Assembly (NCBI GenBank): GCA_963738375.1
Contig: CAVTWL010000012.1
Location: 186,001-250,000 of the forward strand
Length of the DNA: 64,000 nt
Reading direction: 5' to 3'
From: Bog-159 sp963738375
GTDB taxonomy: Bacteria; Acidobacteriota; Terriglobia; Bryobacterales; Bryobacteraceae
Shown here: positions 19,198-28,974 of the stretch, piece after piece
How the letters are laid out: each line of letters begins with the position of its first letter
How positions within the stretch are numbered: the stretch's first letter is position 1
The notes under the pieces: generated by a model
Databases searched by the model: none
The model's input: only the letters and a program-made list of their open reading frames with translations
What the model was told of the DNA's origin: nothing
Made by a program: the position numbers and the translations under genes

Positions 19198-19971
19198 ATG
19201 AAGAACCTATCCAAAGCACAACGAAGAGCAAATCGCGAAAATGCGCAAGAATCCCCGGGACCGCGCACCCTGGCAGGTAAGTCCGCCTCATCCCGCAACG
19301 CGATGACCCACGGCCTCACCGCCCAATCCAACATCTTCCCCGACGGCGAAACCCCCGCACTGTTCCTCGCCCTCCTCGACGACCTCGCCGCCCGCTTCAA
19401 CCCCGTGGGCGAACTCGAAGACGCCCTCGTCAAACGCATGGCCGATCAGCAATGGCGCCTCGACCGCGTCTTCAGCCTCGAAGCCGGCATGCTCCGCGCT
19501 CGCGCCGCCCAAATGAAACGCGCCGACGCCCAGGAAATAGCCGATTACCCGCGCAAAAAAGAACACCATGAATTCAGCACCCCTCTCTACAACGCCGCCA
19601 GCAAGTTGGAGCCCCTCGTCGAATACCGCGAGTGCGACCTCCTCGGCCGCGTCTTCGCCGCCGACGCCGATACGGCCAATGCCCTGACCAAACTCACGCG
19701 CTACGAAACCACCCTCGAGCGCTCCCTCGACCGCACCACCAAACGCCTCCAATATATCCAGGAAATCCGCGCCAAAGCCGAGGCCCATACCCAGCAATCC
19801 GCGCCGGCGCCGCAACCCGACCCGGTAACTCCCGATGAATCAATCGATTGCAAAACGAACCCAAAACCGGACGCTCCCCATTGTCCCGCGCCGCCCGAAT
19901 GCATCCGCGACCGCGCCGCCATCCCGCTCCGGCCGGCCCCAAGCCCCTGCGAGACCCCCAGTCGATTGTAA
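19198..19971 (+). CDS. Conserved hypothetical protein (RANRxNAQxSxGPRT-GK-HGL family)
   Basis: A 257-residue protein with the N-terminal signature AQRRANRENAQESPGPRT, then AGKSASSRNAMTHGL, that I recognise as a widespread, multi-copy family in Acidobacteria and Planctomycetes with no known function. The middle is predicted helical (ALLDDLAARFNPVGELEDAL, RMADQQWRLDRVF), and residues 200-257 are a Pro-rich, apparently disordered tail. No signal peptide. In other genomes such genes often sit in variable regions, which fits the decaying neighbourhood here. The ribosome site is poor. The 3' tail runs to within 120 bases of uvrA. Confidence 0.7.
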   Translation: MKNLSKAQRRANRENAQESPGPRTLAGKSASSRNAMTHGLTAQSNIFPDGETPALFLALLDDLAARFNPVGELEDALVKRMADQQWRLDRVFSLEAGMLRARAAQMKRADAQEIADYPRKKEHHEFSTPLYNAASKLEPLVEYRECDLLGRVFAADADTANALTKLTRYETTLERSLDRTTKRLQYIQEIRAKAEAHTQQSAPAPQPDPVTPDESIDCKTNPKPDAPHCPAPPECIRDRAAIPLRPAPSPCETPSRL

Positions 19972-20087
19972 AACCAGCGAAACTCCGCTCCAACCCGCCC
20001 CCACTGCCGCCGGCCAAGCCCAACCTTTGCCTCGATGTCCCAACCCGCCGTGGCGCAGTTTTCCCGGTTGCTATACTGGAACCAGGC

Positions 20088-22923
20088 TTGGAAGACTACA
20101 TCCGGATCCGCGGCGCGCGCGTCCACAACCTCAAGAACATCTCGCTCGCCATTCCGCACAACCAGCTCACTGTCATCACGGGCGTGTCCGGTTCCGGCAA
20201 ATCCTCGCTCGCCTTCGACACCATCTACGCCGAAGGCCAGCGCCGCTACGTCGAATCGCTCTCCGCCTACGCGCGCCAGTTCCTGGAGCGCATGGAAAAG
20301 CCCGATGTGGACGAGATCGACGGCATCGCCCCGGCCATCGCCATCCGCCAGAAGAACACCACGCGCAACCCGCGCTCCACCGTCGCCACCTCCACGGAGT
20401 GCTACGATTTCCTGCGCCTGCTGTTCGCCCGCGTCGGCCGCACCTATTGCCCCAACTGCGGCACCCGCGTCGAGCGCGACACCGTCGACCAGGTCGCCGC
20501 ACAGCATGCTGGCGCAGCCGGCCGGCTCGCGCTGGTACGCGCTGTTCCCCGTCGCGGCCGACGCACACCCGATACCAAAGCTCCTCCGCGATCATCTCTT
20601 CGACCTGCGCAAGAAAGGCTTCAACCGCCTCTTCCAAGACGGCCGCATCTTCGAATTCTCCACGCCCGAATCGCTCCTCGATATCGATTTCTCGCAGCCC
20701 GTCTTCGTCCTGGTCGACCGCCTCGTCCATCTCCGGCCCCGATCTGCGCCAGCGCATCGTCGATACCGTCGAAATCTGCTATCGCGAGGCCGGCGAAGTC
20801 ATCTTCGAACGCGCCGCCGCCGCGCCCGGCGCGCCACCCTGCGCTTCAACGAAAAGTTCGCCTGCAAGACCGTGCGGCCTCGACTTTCCTCGAGCCCGAG
20901 CCGCATCCTGTTCAGCTTCAACAATCCCATCGGCGCCTGCCCGCGCTGCCAGGGCTTCGGCAACACCATCGACTTCGACATGGACCTCGTCGATCCCCGA
21001 CCGCGGCATGTCTCTCGAAGATGGCGCGGTCGATCCTGGACCAAGCCGCAATACCGCTCCTGGCTCGCCAATTTCCGCAAAACGGCGAAGAGCAAAAGCG
21101 TGCGCCTCGAACGTGCCCTTCTGCGATCTCACCGACGAGGAACAGGAAACCGTCTTCGCCGCCATCCGCCGCTTCTTCGACTACCTGGAAACCAAGAAGT
21201 ACAAGGTCCACGTGCGCGTCTTCCTCAGCCGCTATCGCGGCTACGCGCGCTGCCCCGAATGCCACGGCTCGCGCCTGCGCAAGGAAGCGCTCTACGTCCG
21301 CGTCGGCGACCGCAACATCGCCGAAGTCGTGCGCATGAACATCGCCGAGGCCTACGACTTCTTCGACGCGCTGCAGCTCTCGCCCGAAGAAACCGCCATC
21401 GCCGACAAGATCCTGGTCGAAATCCGCCAGCGCCTGAAGTTCCTGAACGACGTCGGCCTCGAATACCTCACGCTCGATCGCCTCTCGTCCACGCTCTCCG
21501 GCGGCGAAGCCCAGCGCATCCAGCTCGCCACCTGCCTCGGCTCGCGCCTGGTCGGCGCCTGCTACGTTCTCGACGAGCCCTCCATCGGCCTGCACAGCCG
21601 CGACACCGGCCGCCTGATCCGCATCCTGCAGGAACTGCGCGACCTCGGCAACACCATCGTCGTCGTCGAGCACGATCCCGACGTCATGCGCGCCGCCGAC
21701 CACATCGTCGATCTCGGTCCCGGCGCCGGCGAACACGGCGGCGACATCATCTTCGAAGGCTCCTTTCCGCAGCTGATCGCCACGACAGGCAACCTCGCTG
21801 ACCGGCCGCTATCTGCGCGGCGAACTGCAAGCGTCGCACGCTCCCGCGCAGCGCCGCGCACCGCGATCCCAAACGCGCGATCCGCTTCTTCGGCGCGCAC
21901 GCATGCACAACCTGAAGAACATCGACGTCGACGATCCCGCTGGGCATGATGGTGGCGGTCACCGGCGTCTCCGGATCCGGCAAATCCACGCTGGTGCACG
22001 ACGTCATCTACCGCTCTCTGCAAGCGCTGCATAAAGCGCGCGACCTCGAAGGCCCGCCCGCCGAAGCCGGCGACGAATGGCCTCGCGCCGGTCACGAAGC
22101 TGACCTGCCGCAAGATCGAAGGCGCCGAACTGATCCAGCGAAGTGGTCATGATCGATCAGTCGCCCATCGGCCGCACGCCGCGCTCCAATCCGGTCACCT
22201 ACATCAAGGCCTTCGACCTGATCCGCGACCTCTTCGCCTCCACCCGCGAAGCCGAAAAGCGCGGCTACACCGCCGGCCATTTCTCCTTCAACATTCCCGG
22301 CGGCCGCTGCGAAACCTGCCAGGGCGACGGCACCGTCACCGTCGAGATGCAGTTCCTGGCCGACGTCGAACTGATCTGCGAAGAGTGCAAAGGCACGCGC
22401 TTCAAGAGCGGCATCCTCGACATCCGCTACAACGGCCTGAACATTCACGAAGTGCTGCAGCTCACCGTGAAGGAAGCCATCGCGTTCTTCCTCGGCCACG
22501 CCGCGCCTGGTGCACAAGCTGCAAGTGCTGGACGACGTCGGCCTCGGCTATCTGCGCCTGGGCCAGTCCGCCACCACGCTTTCCGGCGGCGAAGCGCAGC
22601 GCGTCAAACTCGCCGCGCATCTGGCGCAAGCCACCTGCGAAGGCACGCTCTTCATCTTCGACGAACCCACCACCGGTCTGCACTTCGACGACATCGCCAA
22701 GCTGCTCGCCGCCTTCGAGCGCCTCATCGAAAACGGCGGCAGCCTGCTGATCATCGAGCACAACCTCGACGTGATCAAAGCCGCCGACTGGGTCATCGAT
22801 CTCGGCCCCGAAGGCGGCGACCGCGGCGGCCACATCGTGGCCACCGGCACCCCCGCCCAAATCGCCCAAGCCCCCGATTCCCACACCGGCCACTTCCTCC
22901 AACAGATTCTCGCTGCCTCCTAG
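20088..22923 (+). pseudogene. uvrA: Excinuclease ABC subunit A, broken by about a dozen single-base indels
   Basis: Full-length UvrA (about 945 codons, DNA damage recognition in nucleotide excision repair) is present but spread over all three frames. The TTG at 20088 (EDYIRIRGARVHNLKNI) is the likely start. Walker A GVSGSGKSSLAFDTIYAEGQ, zinc motif YCPNCGTRV, CPECHGSRLRKEALY, signature LSGGEAQRIQLATCLG, DEPSIGLH, second Walker A GVSGSGKSTL, zinc motif CETCQGDGTV and DEPTTGLH are all intact. I place extra bases near 20505, 20728, 20872, 20888, 20906, 20992, 21109, 21793, 21933, 22081, 22139 and 22500, and missing bases near 20830 and 21036. Conserved protein with so many indels suggests local sequence error or very recent inactivation. 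Confidence 0.9.
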
Positions 22924-22996
22924 TCGCGCGCCGCGCTTTACAAGGACTGCAAACGGCGTTAGCATCATTTCATTCCGCACGAATCGGAGGGAAGCG

Positions 22997-23854
22997 ATGC
23001 CATTGATGTGTCCTGCAATTCTAGGATTATTGTTCGCCATGAGCGCTCTGCCGGTCTTGGCGCAGCCTGTCGCGTCTGACTCGTCCGCGGCCGCCGCATT
23101 TGTTGCGCGCCGCCACGGGCCCCGCATTGTCGCGCCCGGAACCCGTCCGCCGGAGTACAACCCCATTCAAAACGTGACAACTTCGTACAACACGATCTGG
23201 GCCGGATACGCGGTGACCGGCTCGGACTTCACTTACGTGCAGGGATCCTGGGTGGTAGCGGCAGTGAACTGCACGACCACGCCGAAATCCGACTCATCGG
23301 AGTGGGTCGGCATTGACGGCTGGTCATCGCTCACGGTCGAGCAGATCGGAACGGACGCCGACTGCGTGGGCAGCACTCCCTCCTACTACGTGTGGTATGA
23401 GTTCTACCCCCTGAACACCGTGGTGATCAAGGACGTGTCGATTGCCGCCGGCGATGTATTTTCGGCGTCGGTAACGTACGAGGGAAACAACGAATATCTG
23501 GTCGCCATTACAAACCAGACGACCGGCGAGAATTTTAGCAAGGAAGTGGCGTTTTCGGGTGCCGGCAACAGTGGCATGCCGCTGCGGAATTCCGCTGAAT
23601 GGATCGAAGAGATGGACGGAGCCAAATTATCTGACTTTGGCGTCGATTCGTTTGGCACTTTATACTCCGGTGTAAACGGCTTCTCGGACCTCGCAACCGA
23701 CTCTTCCATTTCAGGACCGATTAAGAATTTCGGGAGCGTGGTACAGCGGTCGGTTTCGACCAGGAACGGTACGGATACCAGCAAGGCCACGGCGGTGCCC
23801 TCCGCGCTGGCCCCGGACGGGGAAAGCTTTACGGTCACCTGGAAGGCGCAGTAG
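22997..23854 (+). CDS. Secreted G1-family glutamic endopeptidase (eqolisin-like)
   Basis: A 285-residue exported protein: strong GGAGGG ribosome site, signal peptide ending at LAQPVA (about residue 23), short pro-region, then a beta-sandwich matching the G1 peptidase family. The catalytic pair is visible: Gln82 in FTYVQGSWVV and Glu201 in NSAEWIEE. Two Cys (NCTTT, ADCVG) may pair. G1 enzymes are acid-active proteases first known from fungi and later found in acidophilic bacteria, which fits a soil acidobacterium. Stands alone after uvrA on the same strand. Confidence 0.88.
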   Translation: MPLMCPAILGLLFAMSALPVLAQPVASDSSAAAAFVARRHGPRIVAPGTRPPEYNPIQNVTTSYNTIWAGYAVTGSDFTYVQGSWVVAAVNCTTTPKSDSSEWVGIDGWSSLTVEQIGTDADCVGSTPSYYVWYEFYPLNTVVIKDVSIAAGDVFSASVTYEGNNEYLVAITNQTTGENFSKEVAFSGAGNSGMPLRNSAEWIEEMDGAKLSDFGVDSFGTLYSGVNGFSDLATDSSISGPIKNFGSVVQRSVSTRNGTDTSKATAVPSALAPDGESFTVTWKAQ

Positions 23855-23899
23855 GAATCTGTAACGGGGACTCATTCAGACCGGGACCGTACGGCAAAC

Positions 23900-24356
23900 G
23901 TGAGAGACTTACAGTCGCCCGTGAGAGCGCGATACAAGGCCGATCCGGCCATGGCGATTGTGGTCGATTGCGCGCAGTCAGCCGCCTACAGCCTAGGCGA
24001 TCCGTTCCATGCGGCGGTCGTTCCTCAGGGTAGCTCCGAAGCTTTCGTTGGGGCGCTCATCGGGGCCACGGGGGCCCCCACGATGCAGCCACGTCCGGCG
24101 ACGTGTTATGCGCCGCCCTCGCGTTGAGCATACTTTGCTTGAGGTGAAGGTCGAGGGCGACGTCGATCTGCGTGGTTCTCTCGGTATGCCAGCGGTTCCG
24201 GTGGGCTTTCTGAGAAGGCGAACCCTCGCGCGTGTGAGTCTGCGGAACGGCGGACAGCCGGAGATTCCTAAGCTCATGGCTGTATCCCAGCAATGTTGCG
24301 TCGTTGGCAAAACACTAAGCGCTGGTGTGACCATCGAGCACGAATTGGCGCCTTAG
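23900..24356 (+). pseudogene. OsmC-family protein, degraded
   Basis: Pieces of an OsmC/Ohr-like peroxide-detoxification protein remain in several frames. The ATG frame at 23900 reads MRDLQSPVRARYKADPAMAI and DPFHAAVVPQGSSEA; a second frame gives SGDVLCAALALSI; a third gives VKVEGDVDLRGSLGMPAVPV and MAVSQQCCVVGKTLSAGVTI, ending at 24356. The order matches a complete OsmC protein of about 150 residues, including the Cys pair region (QQCCVV). At least two frameshifts and internal loss make it non-functional unless these are sequencing errors. Confidence 0.75.
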
Positions 24357-24606
24357 TTTCATCGAAGGCCAACTGTCAAAAGAGGCAGAAGCGCGCAAAT
24401 GATTCTTACTGCCAGGCGGTGGCGGTGCCCTGTCGGGCGGGACAATCTACAAGATCACGCTGCACTGAGGCTCGTCAGTCCCCCACCACGTTTCTGCTAC
24501 CCTCACTGGGTACTTCCTGCGCCAGATTCTGTCCGTCAGATAAACTCAGCACTTCGACCCCATCCGACCCGCGACCGTAAGGGAGCGTCCCGCGTAGAAT
24601 AAAGAT

Positions 24607-25818
24607 ATGTGGTCTTCGGCCGCGCTCCTGTTCTTCCTGCAGTCCCCCGACTACAACGCCGAAGGCTTGCGCGCCCTCGACGCCGCCAAATACACCGAAG
24701 CCGCCGACCTCTTCACCAAAGCCGTCGCCGCCGACCCCAAGGATTACTCCTCCCACTTCAACCTCGCGCTCTCCTTAACCATGCTCAAGCGCGACCCCGA
24801 CGGCGTCGCCGAATACAAAAAGGTTCTCGAACTCAAACCCCGCCTCTACGAAGCCGACCTCAACCTCGGCATCCTGCTCCTGCGCGATAAGCAGCCCGCC
24901 GATGCCGCCGCCTGCCTGAAAGAAGCCGTCGATCAGAAACCCAAGGAATTCCGCCCTCGTCTCTACTGGGCGCAATCCATCCTCGATTCCGGAGACCCCG
25001 CCCAAGCCGCCGCGCAATATCAGGAAGCCCTAACCCTCAACCCCAAATCCGCCGCCGCCGAGTTAGGCCTGGCCCACGCCCTCGCCAGGCAGGACAAGCT
25101 CTCCGATGCGGCAACTCACTTCCGCGCCGCCGCCCAGCTCGATCCCAACTATCGCGACGGCCTCCTCGAACTCGCCGGCCTTTACGAGAAGAACCACCAG
25201 AACGCCGAAGCCGCCGCCATTTACCAGGAGTTCCCCGATAATGCCGCCGCCCAGGAACACATCGGGCAGTTGCTCCTCGAAAACAAGAAATCGGCCGAGG
25301 CCATCGCCCCGCTCGAAGCGGCCATGCAAAAGGACCCTACCCCCGCCAATCGCCTCGCCCTCGCCACCGCCTACTTGTTCGAAAAGCAGTACCCCAAAGC
25401 CCTCCCGCTTCTCGACCAGAGCGTCGCCGCCGACCCCGCCAACTATTCCCTCCATATGATGTACGGCCGCGGCCTCCGCGATACTAAGAAATACGATCCC
25501 GCCGCCCAGCAGTTCTACACCGCCACCAAGCTCAAGCCCGATTCCCGCGAAGCCTGGAACGAGTTCGCCGGCATGCTCTACATGCTCGAAAAGTATCCCG
25601 AGTCCCTCACCGCCCTCGACCGCGCCCATCAGCTCGGCGACGATACCCCCGCCAATTACTACTTCCACGCCATCACCTTCGATAAGCTGCGCGCCCTGCA
25701 GCAGGCGCTCGATTATTACAACCAGTTCCTGGAGCGCAGCAAAGGCTTGTTCCCCGACGAAGAGTGGAAAGCCCGCCAGCGCGCCAAATTGCTATACCGG
25801 GAGCTGCATCCCAAATGA
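24607..25818 (+). CDS. TPR repeat protein
   Basis: A 403-residue protein built almost entirely of tetratricopeptide repeats (about ten), for example YTEAADLFTKAVAADPKDYS and YPESLTALDRAHQLGDDTPA. A hydrophobic N-terminus (SSAALLFFLQSPDYNAEG) may be a weak signal peptide. TPR stacks serve as protein-binding scaffolds. The stop overlaps the next gene start (ATGA, 25815-25818), beginning a tight three-gene operon with two small exported proteins, so it probably assembles or tracks a complex with them. Confidence 0.88.
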   Translation: MWSSAALLFFLQSPDYNAEGLRALDAAKYTEAADLFTKAVAADPKDYSSHFNLALSLTMLKRDPDGVAEYKKVLELKPRLYEADLNLGILLLRDKQPADAAACLKEAVDQKPKEFRPRLYWAQSILDSGDPAQAAAQYQEALTLNPKSAAAELGLAHALARQDKLSDAATHFRAAAQLDPNYRDGLLELAGLYEKNHQNAEAAAIYQEFPDNAAAQEHIGQLLLENKKSAEAIAPLEAAMQKDPTPANRLALATAYLFEKQYPKALPLLDQSVAADPANYSLHMMYGRGLRDTKKYDPAAQQFYTATKLKPDSREAWNEFAGMLYMLEKYPESLTALDRAHQLGDDTPANYYFHAITFDKLRALQQALDYYNQFLERSKGLFPDEEWKARQRAKLLYRELHPK

Positions 25819-26249
25819 TCCCGCGCCTGCTGCTCGCAACCCTCCTCGCCGCTGCGCCGGCGCTCGCCGACCTGCGGCAGGCCAAGGACGAACCCAACCT
25901 GGGCAAGCGTTCCGTGCTCGCGCTCGACAACGCATCCGAAGCTCTCGCGGCCGCCCGCGAAGCTTATGCCAAAGGCCAAAACGATCGCGTGGAAGCCTGC
26001 GCCAAAGAAATTCAGGAATCCGTTTCGCTCGCCGAAGCGTCTCTCCGTGATACGGGCAAAAATCCACGCAAGAATCCCAAGTACTTCAAGCGCGCCGAAA
26101 CATCCACCCGCGACCTGCTGCGCCGCCTCGAGGGCTTGCAGCAGTCCATGGACATCACCGACCGTCCCTTGCTCGACGCCGCCAAAGCCAAAGTGCAGCA
26201 GGTACACGACGACCTCTTGGTAGGAGTGTTGGAGGGCACACAAAAATGA
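25815..26249 (+). CDS. Exported helical protein of unknown function
   Basis: A 144-residue protein starting at the ATG that overlaps the TPR stop. A signal peptide (RLLLATLLAAAPALA) is followed by a predicted all-helical domain (NASEALAAAREAYAKGQNDR, ETSTRDLLRRLEGLQQSMDI). I do not recognise a named family. Its stop overlaps the next start (ATGA, 26246-26249). Together with the following gene, which has a similar size and helical make-up, it may be a periplasmic partner of the TPR protein. Confidence 0.75.
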   Translation: MIPRLLLATLLAAAPALADLRQAKDEPNLGKRSVLALDNASEALAAAREAYAKGQNDRVEACAKEIQESVSLAEASLRDTGKNPRKNPKYFKRAETSTRDLLRRLEGLQQSMDITDRPLLDAAKAKVQQVHDDLLVGVLEGTQK

Positions 26250-26896
26250 AAGCCTTGCTAACGTGTGTGCTGCTCGCCGCGCCCCTGATGGCGCAGCAGC
26301 AGCGTGATTACCTCACCGTCGACGAAGCCGACCAGATCCGCGAAGCCCAGAACCCCAACGACCGACTCCGGCTGTACCTCATCTTCGCCAAGCAGCGCCT
26401 CAGCCAGGTCGATCACTGGCTGGCCAAAGACAAAGCCGGCCGTTCCGTCTTCATCCACGACGCGCTCGACGATTACGCCAACATCGTCGACGCCATCGAC
26501 GCCGTCGCCGACGATGCCATTCAGCGCCATGTCGACGTCAAAATCGGCATGACCGCCGTCGCCACCGATGAAGCGGAAATGCTCTCGCACCTCCAGCAGA
26601 TCCAGGACGCCGCGCCCAAGGACATCTCGCGCTTCGACTTCGTCCTCAAGGAATCCATCGACGGCACCAACGACAGCCTCGAACTCGCCCGCCAGGATCC
26701 CGCCGAACGCGCCGCCGCCGTCGCCGCCAAACAAGCCAAAGAGAAGAAGGAGCGTGAAGCCGCGCTCAGCCCCACCGAGCGCGACGAAAAGAAGGCCGAG
26801 GAAGCCAAAGCAGAGCGTGACAAGGAAAAGAAAAAGGCGCCTACCCTGCTGCGTCCGGGTGAAACCATCGGCCCGCAGACGCCGCCCCAACCGTAG
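26246..26896 (+). CDS. Exported helical protein with charged C-terminal tail
   Basis: A 216-residue protein with signal peptide (ALLTCVLLAAPLMAQQQ), a helical domain (YLTVDEADQIREAQNPNDRL, VFIHDALDDYANIVDAIDAV) and, from about residue 150, a highly charged Lys/Glu/Ala tail (AAKQAKEKKEREAALS) likely to be an extended helix or disordered. Start and stop overlap or abut neighbours: ATGA with the previous gene, and TAG immediately followed by the ATG of the SDR gene. No family recognised; part of the TPR operon. Confidence 0.75.
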   Translation: MKALLTCVLLAAPLMAQQQRDYLTVDEADQIREAQNPNDRLRLYLIFAKQRLSQVDHWLAKDKAGRSVFIHDALDDYANIVDAIDAVADDAIQRHVDVKIGMTAVATDEAEMLSHLQQIQDAAPKDISRFDFVLKESIDGTNDSLELARQDPAERAAAVAAKQAKEKKEREAALSPTERDEKKAEEAKAERDKEKKKAPTLLRPGETIGPQTPPQP

Positions 26897-27632
26897 ATGC
26901 CGGCCGCTATCGTCACCGGAGCCAGTCGCGGAATCGGCGCGGCCATCGCCGGCAGTCTGGCGTCGGCGGGCTACCGCGTGGCAGTGAACTATGTATCGGA
27001 CGAAGCCTCGGCCCTTGCCGTCGTTGCGAACTTACAAACGCAATCCATCGCCGTTCAGGCCGATGTCTCCTGCGAAGACGATGTCCTGCGCCTATTCGCT
27101 GAAGCCGAACGCTCCTTAGGCCCCATCACCGCCCTTGTCAATAACGCAGGCATCACCGGAGGCTTCTCCCGCGTCGATTCCCTCGATCCCGCCGCCGTCG
27201 CCCGCATGCTCGCCGTCAATGTCATCGGCGCCATGCTCTGCGCCCGCGAAGCCGTCCGCCGCATGTCCACCCGCCACGGCGGCCAGTGGCGGAGCGATCG
27301 TGAACATCTCCTCCCTCGCCGCCCGCACCGGAGGCGCGGGCGAATGGGTCCACTACGCCGCCTCGAAGGGAGCCATCGACACCTTCACCATCGGCCTCGC
27401 CCGCGAGGTCGCCGCCGAAGGCATCCGCGTCAACGCCGTCTCTCCAGGCCTCATCGAAACCGATCTCCACGCCGCCGCCGGCGAACCCGGCCGCCCTCAG
27501 CGCATCGCCCCAAGTATCCCTATGCAACGGTCGGGCCTTCCCCACGAAGTAGCCGGCGGAGTCCTCTACCTGCTCTCCCCCGCTGCCGCCTATGTCACCG
27601 GCAGCATCCTGGAAATAGGTGGGGGACGTTGA
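26897..27632 (+). pseudogene. Short-chain dehydrogenase/reductase, FabG-like, with one frameshift
   Basis: A classical SDR of about 245 residues. The first frame shows the NAD(P) loop TGASRGIGAAIAGSL and the NNAGITGG motif. An extra C near 27283 shifts the rest: IVNISSLAARTG, then the catalytic YAASKGA (Tyr-x3-Lys) and the C-terminal GSILEIGGGR, ending at 27632. Ser in ISSLAA, Tyr and Lys of the active site are all present. It begins directly after the previous stop codon. The FabG/3-oxoacyl reductase assignment is by overall pattern; the substrate is unknown. The single indel in a GGC run could be a sequencing error. Confidence 0.8.
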
Positions 27633-27670
27633 CCGCCGTCCGCCCACACCCATTTTGATCCGTACCCATC

Positions 27671-27851
27671 TCGTCACACGGCCGTCTCACCGCCGAACTG
27701 GAGCAATACGACCGGCGCTCCGGCACCCTCACCCCTGAAGAGCGCGAATACGCGGAGCGGAAATCGTCAACGGCAAGCGCGCCATCGGCAAGAGCCCAAG
27801 CCAAGAAACTCGCCAGCCTCTTTCACGTTTCCGCCGAGGTCCTTTTTAGCC
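27671..27851 (+). pseudogene. HigA/XRE-type antitoxin remnant
   Basis: The stretch encodes RLTAELEQYDRRSGTLTPEE, then in another frame EIVNGKRAIGKS and, back again, QAKKLASLFHVSAEV, which are the N-terminal and C-terminal ends of HigA-like antitoxins with the central helix-turn-helix missing. No toxin gene is adjacent. I read it as a relic with an internal deletion and frameshifts, the third dead antitoxin or stress-gene scrap in this 9-kb stretch. Confidence 0.5.
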
Positions 27852-27978
27852 CCAACCACCCGTGCTCCATGAAGTGGCGCTTCGTACGGTCACTCGCCCT
27901 TTTTATCTGACCCGCGGCGATTAGAACGATACAATGGAATCAGTCGCGCGGCGTAAGTTAGTACCTCTCACTTCAGTA

Positions 27979-28971
27979 ATGTATATTCCACAGACATACG
28001 CGGTCGCTCTGCTATTAATGATCTTCAGTATGCTGTGTTGGGGCAGTTGGGCGAACACCCAGAAGATCGACAAGGCTTGGCGATTCGAGTTGTATTATTG
28101 GGATTACATCGCTGGCCTGCTGCTCTGTTCCCTTGCCTTCGGTCTTACGCTGGGAGACAATCACCCGGCCAGTCCAGTGAGCTTCTTCCGCAATCTCGCC
28201 GCCGCGAGTTCCCGATCGCTCACGGAAGCTTTCCTGGCTGGCGTCGTATTCAACTTAGGCAATCTCCTGCTGGTCGCCGCGATTTCCATCGCCGGAATGG
28301 CTGTAGCGTTCCCTGTTGGCGCCGGATTAGCCTTGGTGATCGGTACGATTTTGAACTATGTGGTAACTCCGGCCGGCAATCCTACGCTGCTGTTTAGCGG
28401 AGTGATGCTCATCTGCGCCGCAATCGGGGCCAATGCCATGGCTTATCGCGGCTTGGCCCAAGGCGCCAAAGCAGGCTCTAAGGGAATCGTCCTCAGTCTG
28501 ATTGCTGGAGTAGTCATTGGTCTCTTCTATCCGTTCGTGGCAAAGGCTTTGACCGGTGAGCGCCACCTGGTGCCCTACACCGTGTATTTCGTCTTCGCTC
28601 TAGGCGCTCTTGCATCCAACATCCCCTTCAACTACGCCCTGATGCGGCGCCCGGTTAACGGCCCGCGCCTTTCGATGGCCGACTATTTCCACGGCGCTCC
28701 GCCGGTCCATCTCTGGGGCGTCCTCGGTGGCTTGATATGGGGCGCCGGAACCATCTGCAGTTTCGTGGCCGCCTACTCCCCAAAGATCGGGCCTTCCACT
28801 TCCTTCGCTCTCGGCGAAGGCAATACCATGATCTCCGCGGCGTGGGGCGTGTTTGTATGGAAGGAGTTTCGCGGCGGCAGTGACAAAGTGAAGCACTTAC
28901 TCGCCCTGATGTTTGTACTGTTTCTATCAGGCCTGGTATCCATCTCCCTGGCGCCGGTGATTGGAAAGTAG
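27979..28971 (+). CDS. GRP/ureide-permease-like transporter (DMT superfamily)
   Basis: A 330-residue integral membrane protein with about ten hydrophobic helices. The ATG at 27979 (YIPQTYAVALLLMIFSMLCW) is preferred over 27934 because it starts directly before the first helix. WGSWANTQKI and the FELYYWDYIAG block are typical of the DMT subfamily related to glucose/ribose porters (GRP) and plant ureide permeases. It is followed immediately by the GMC oxidoreductase and then sugar dehydrogenase and glycosidase genes, so sugar or sugar-acid uptake is the likely job; the substrate is inferred from context. Confidence 0.82.
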   Translation: MYIPQTYAVALLLMIFSMLCWGSWANTQKIDKAWRFELYYWDYIAGLLLCSLAFGLTLGDNHPASPVSFFRNLAAASSRSLTEAFLAGVVFNLGNLLLVAAISIAGMAVAFPVGAGLALVIGTILNYVVTPAGNPTLLFSGVMLICAAIGANAMAYRGLAQGAKAGSKGIVLSLIAGVVIGLFYPFVAKALTGERHLVPYTVYFVFALGALASNIPFNYALMRRPVNGPRLSMADYFHGAPPVHLWGVLGGLIWGAGTICSFVAAYSPKIGPSTSFALGEGNTMISAAWGVFVWKEFRGGSDKVKHLLALMFVLFLSGLVSISLAPVIGK

Positions 28972-28974
28972 GGT

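Noticed and set aside
20088..22923. Programmed frameshifting in uvrA
   Set aside because: About 14 shifts in both directions without slippery heptamers cannot be programmed recoding.
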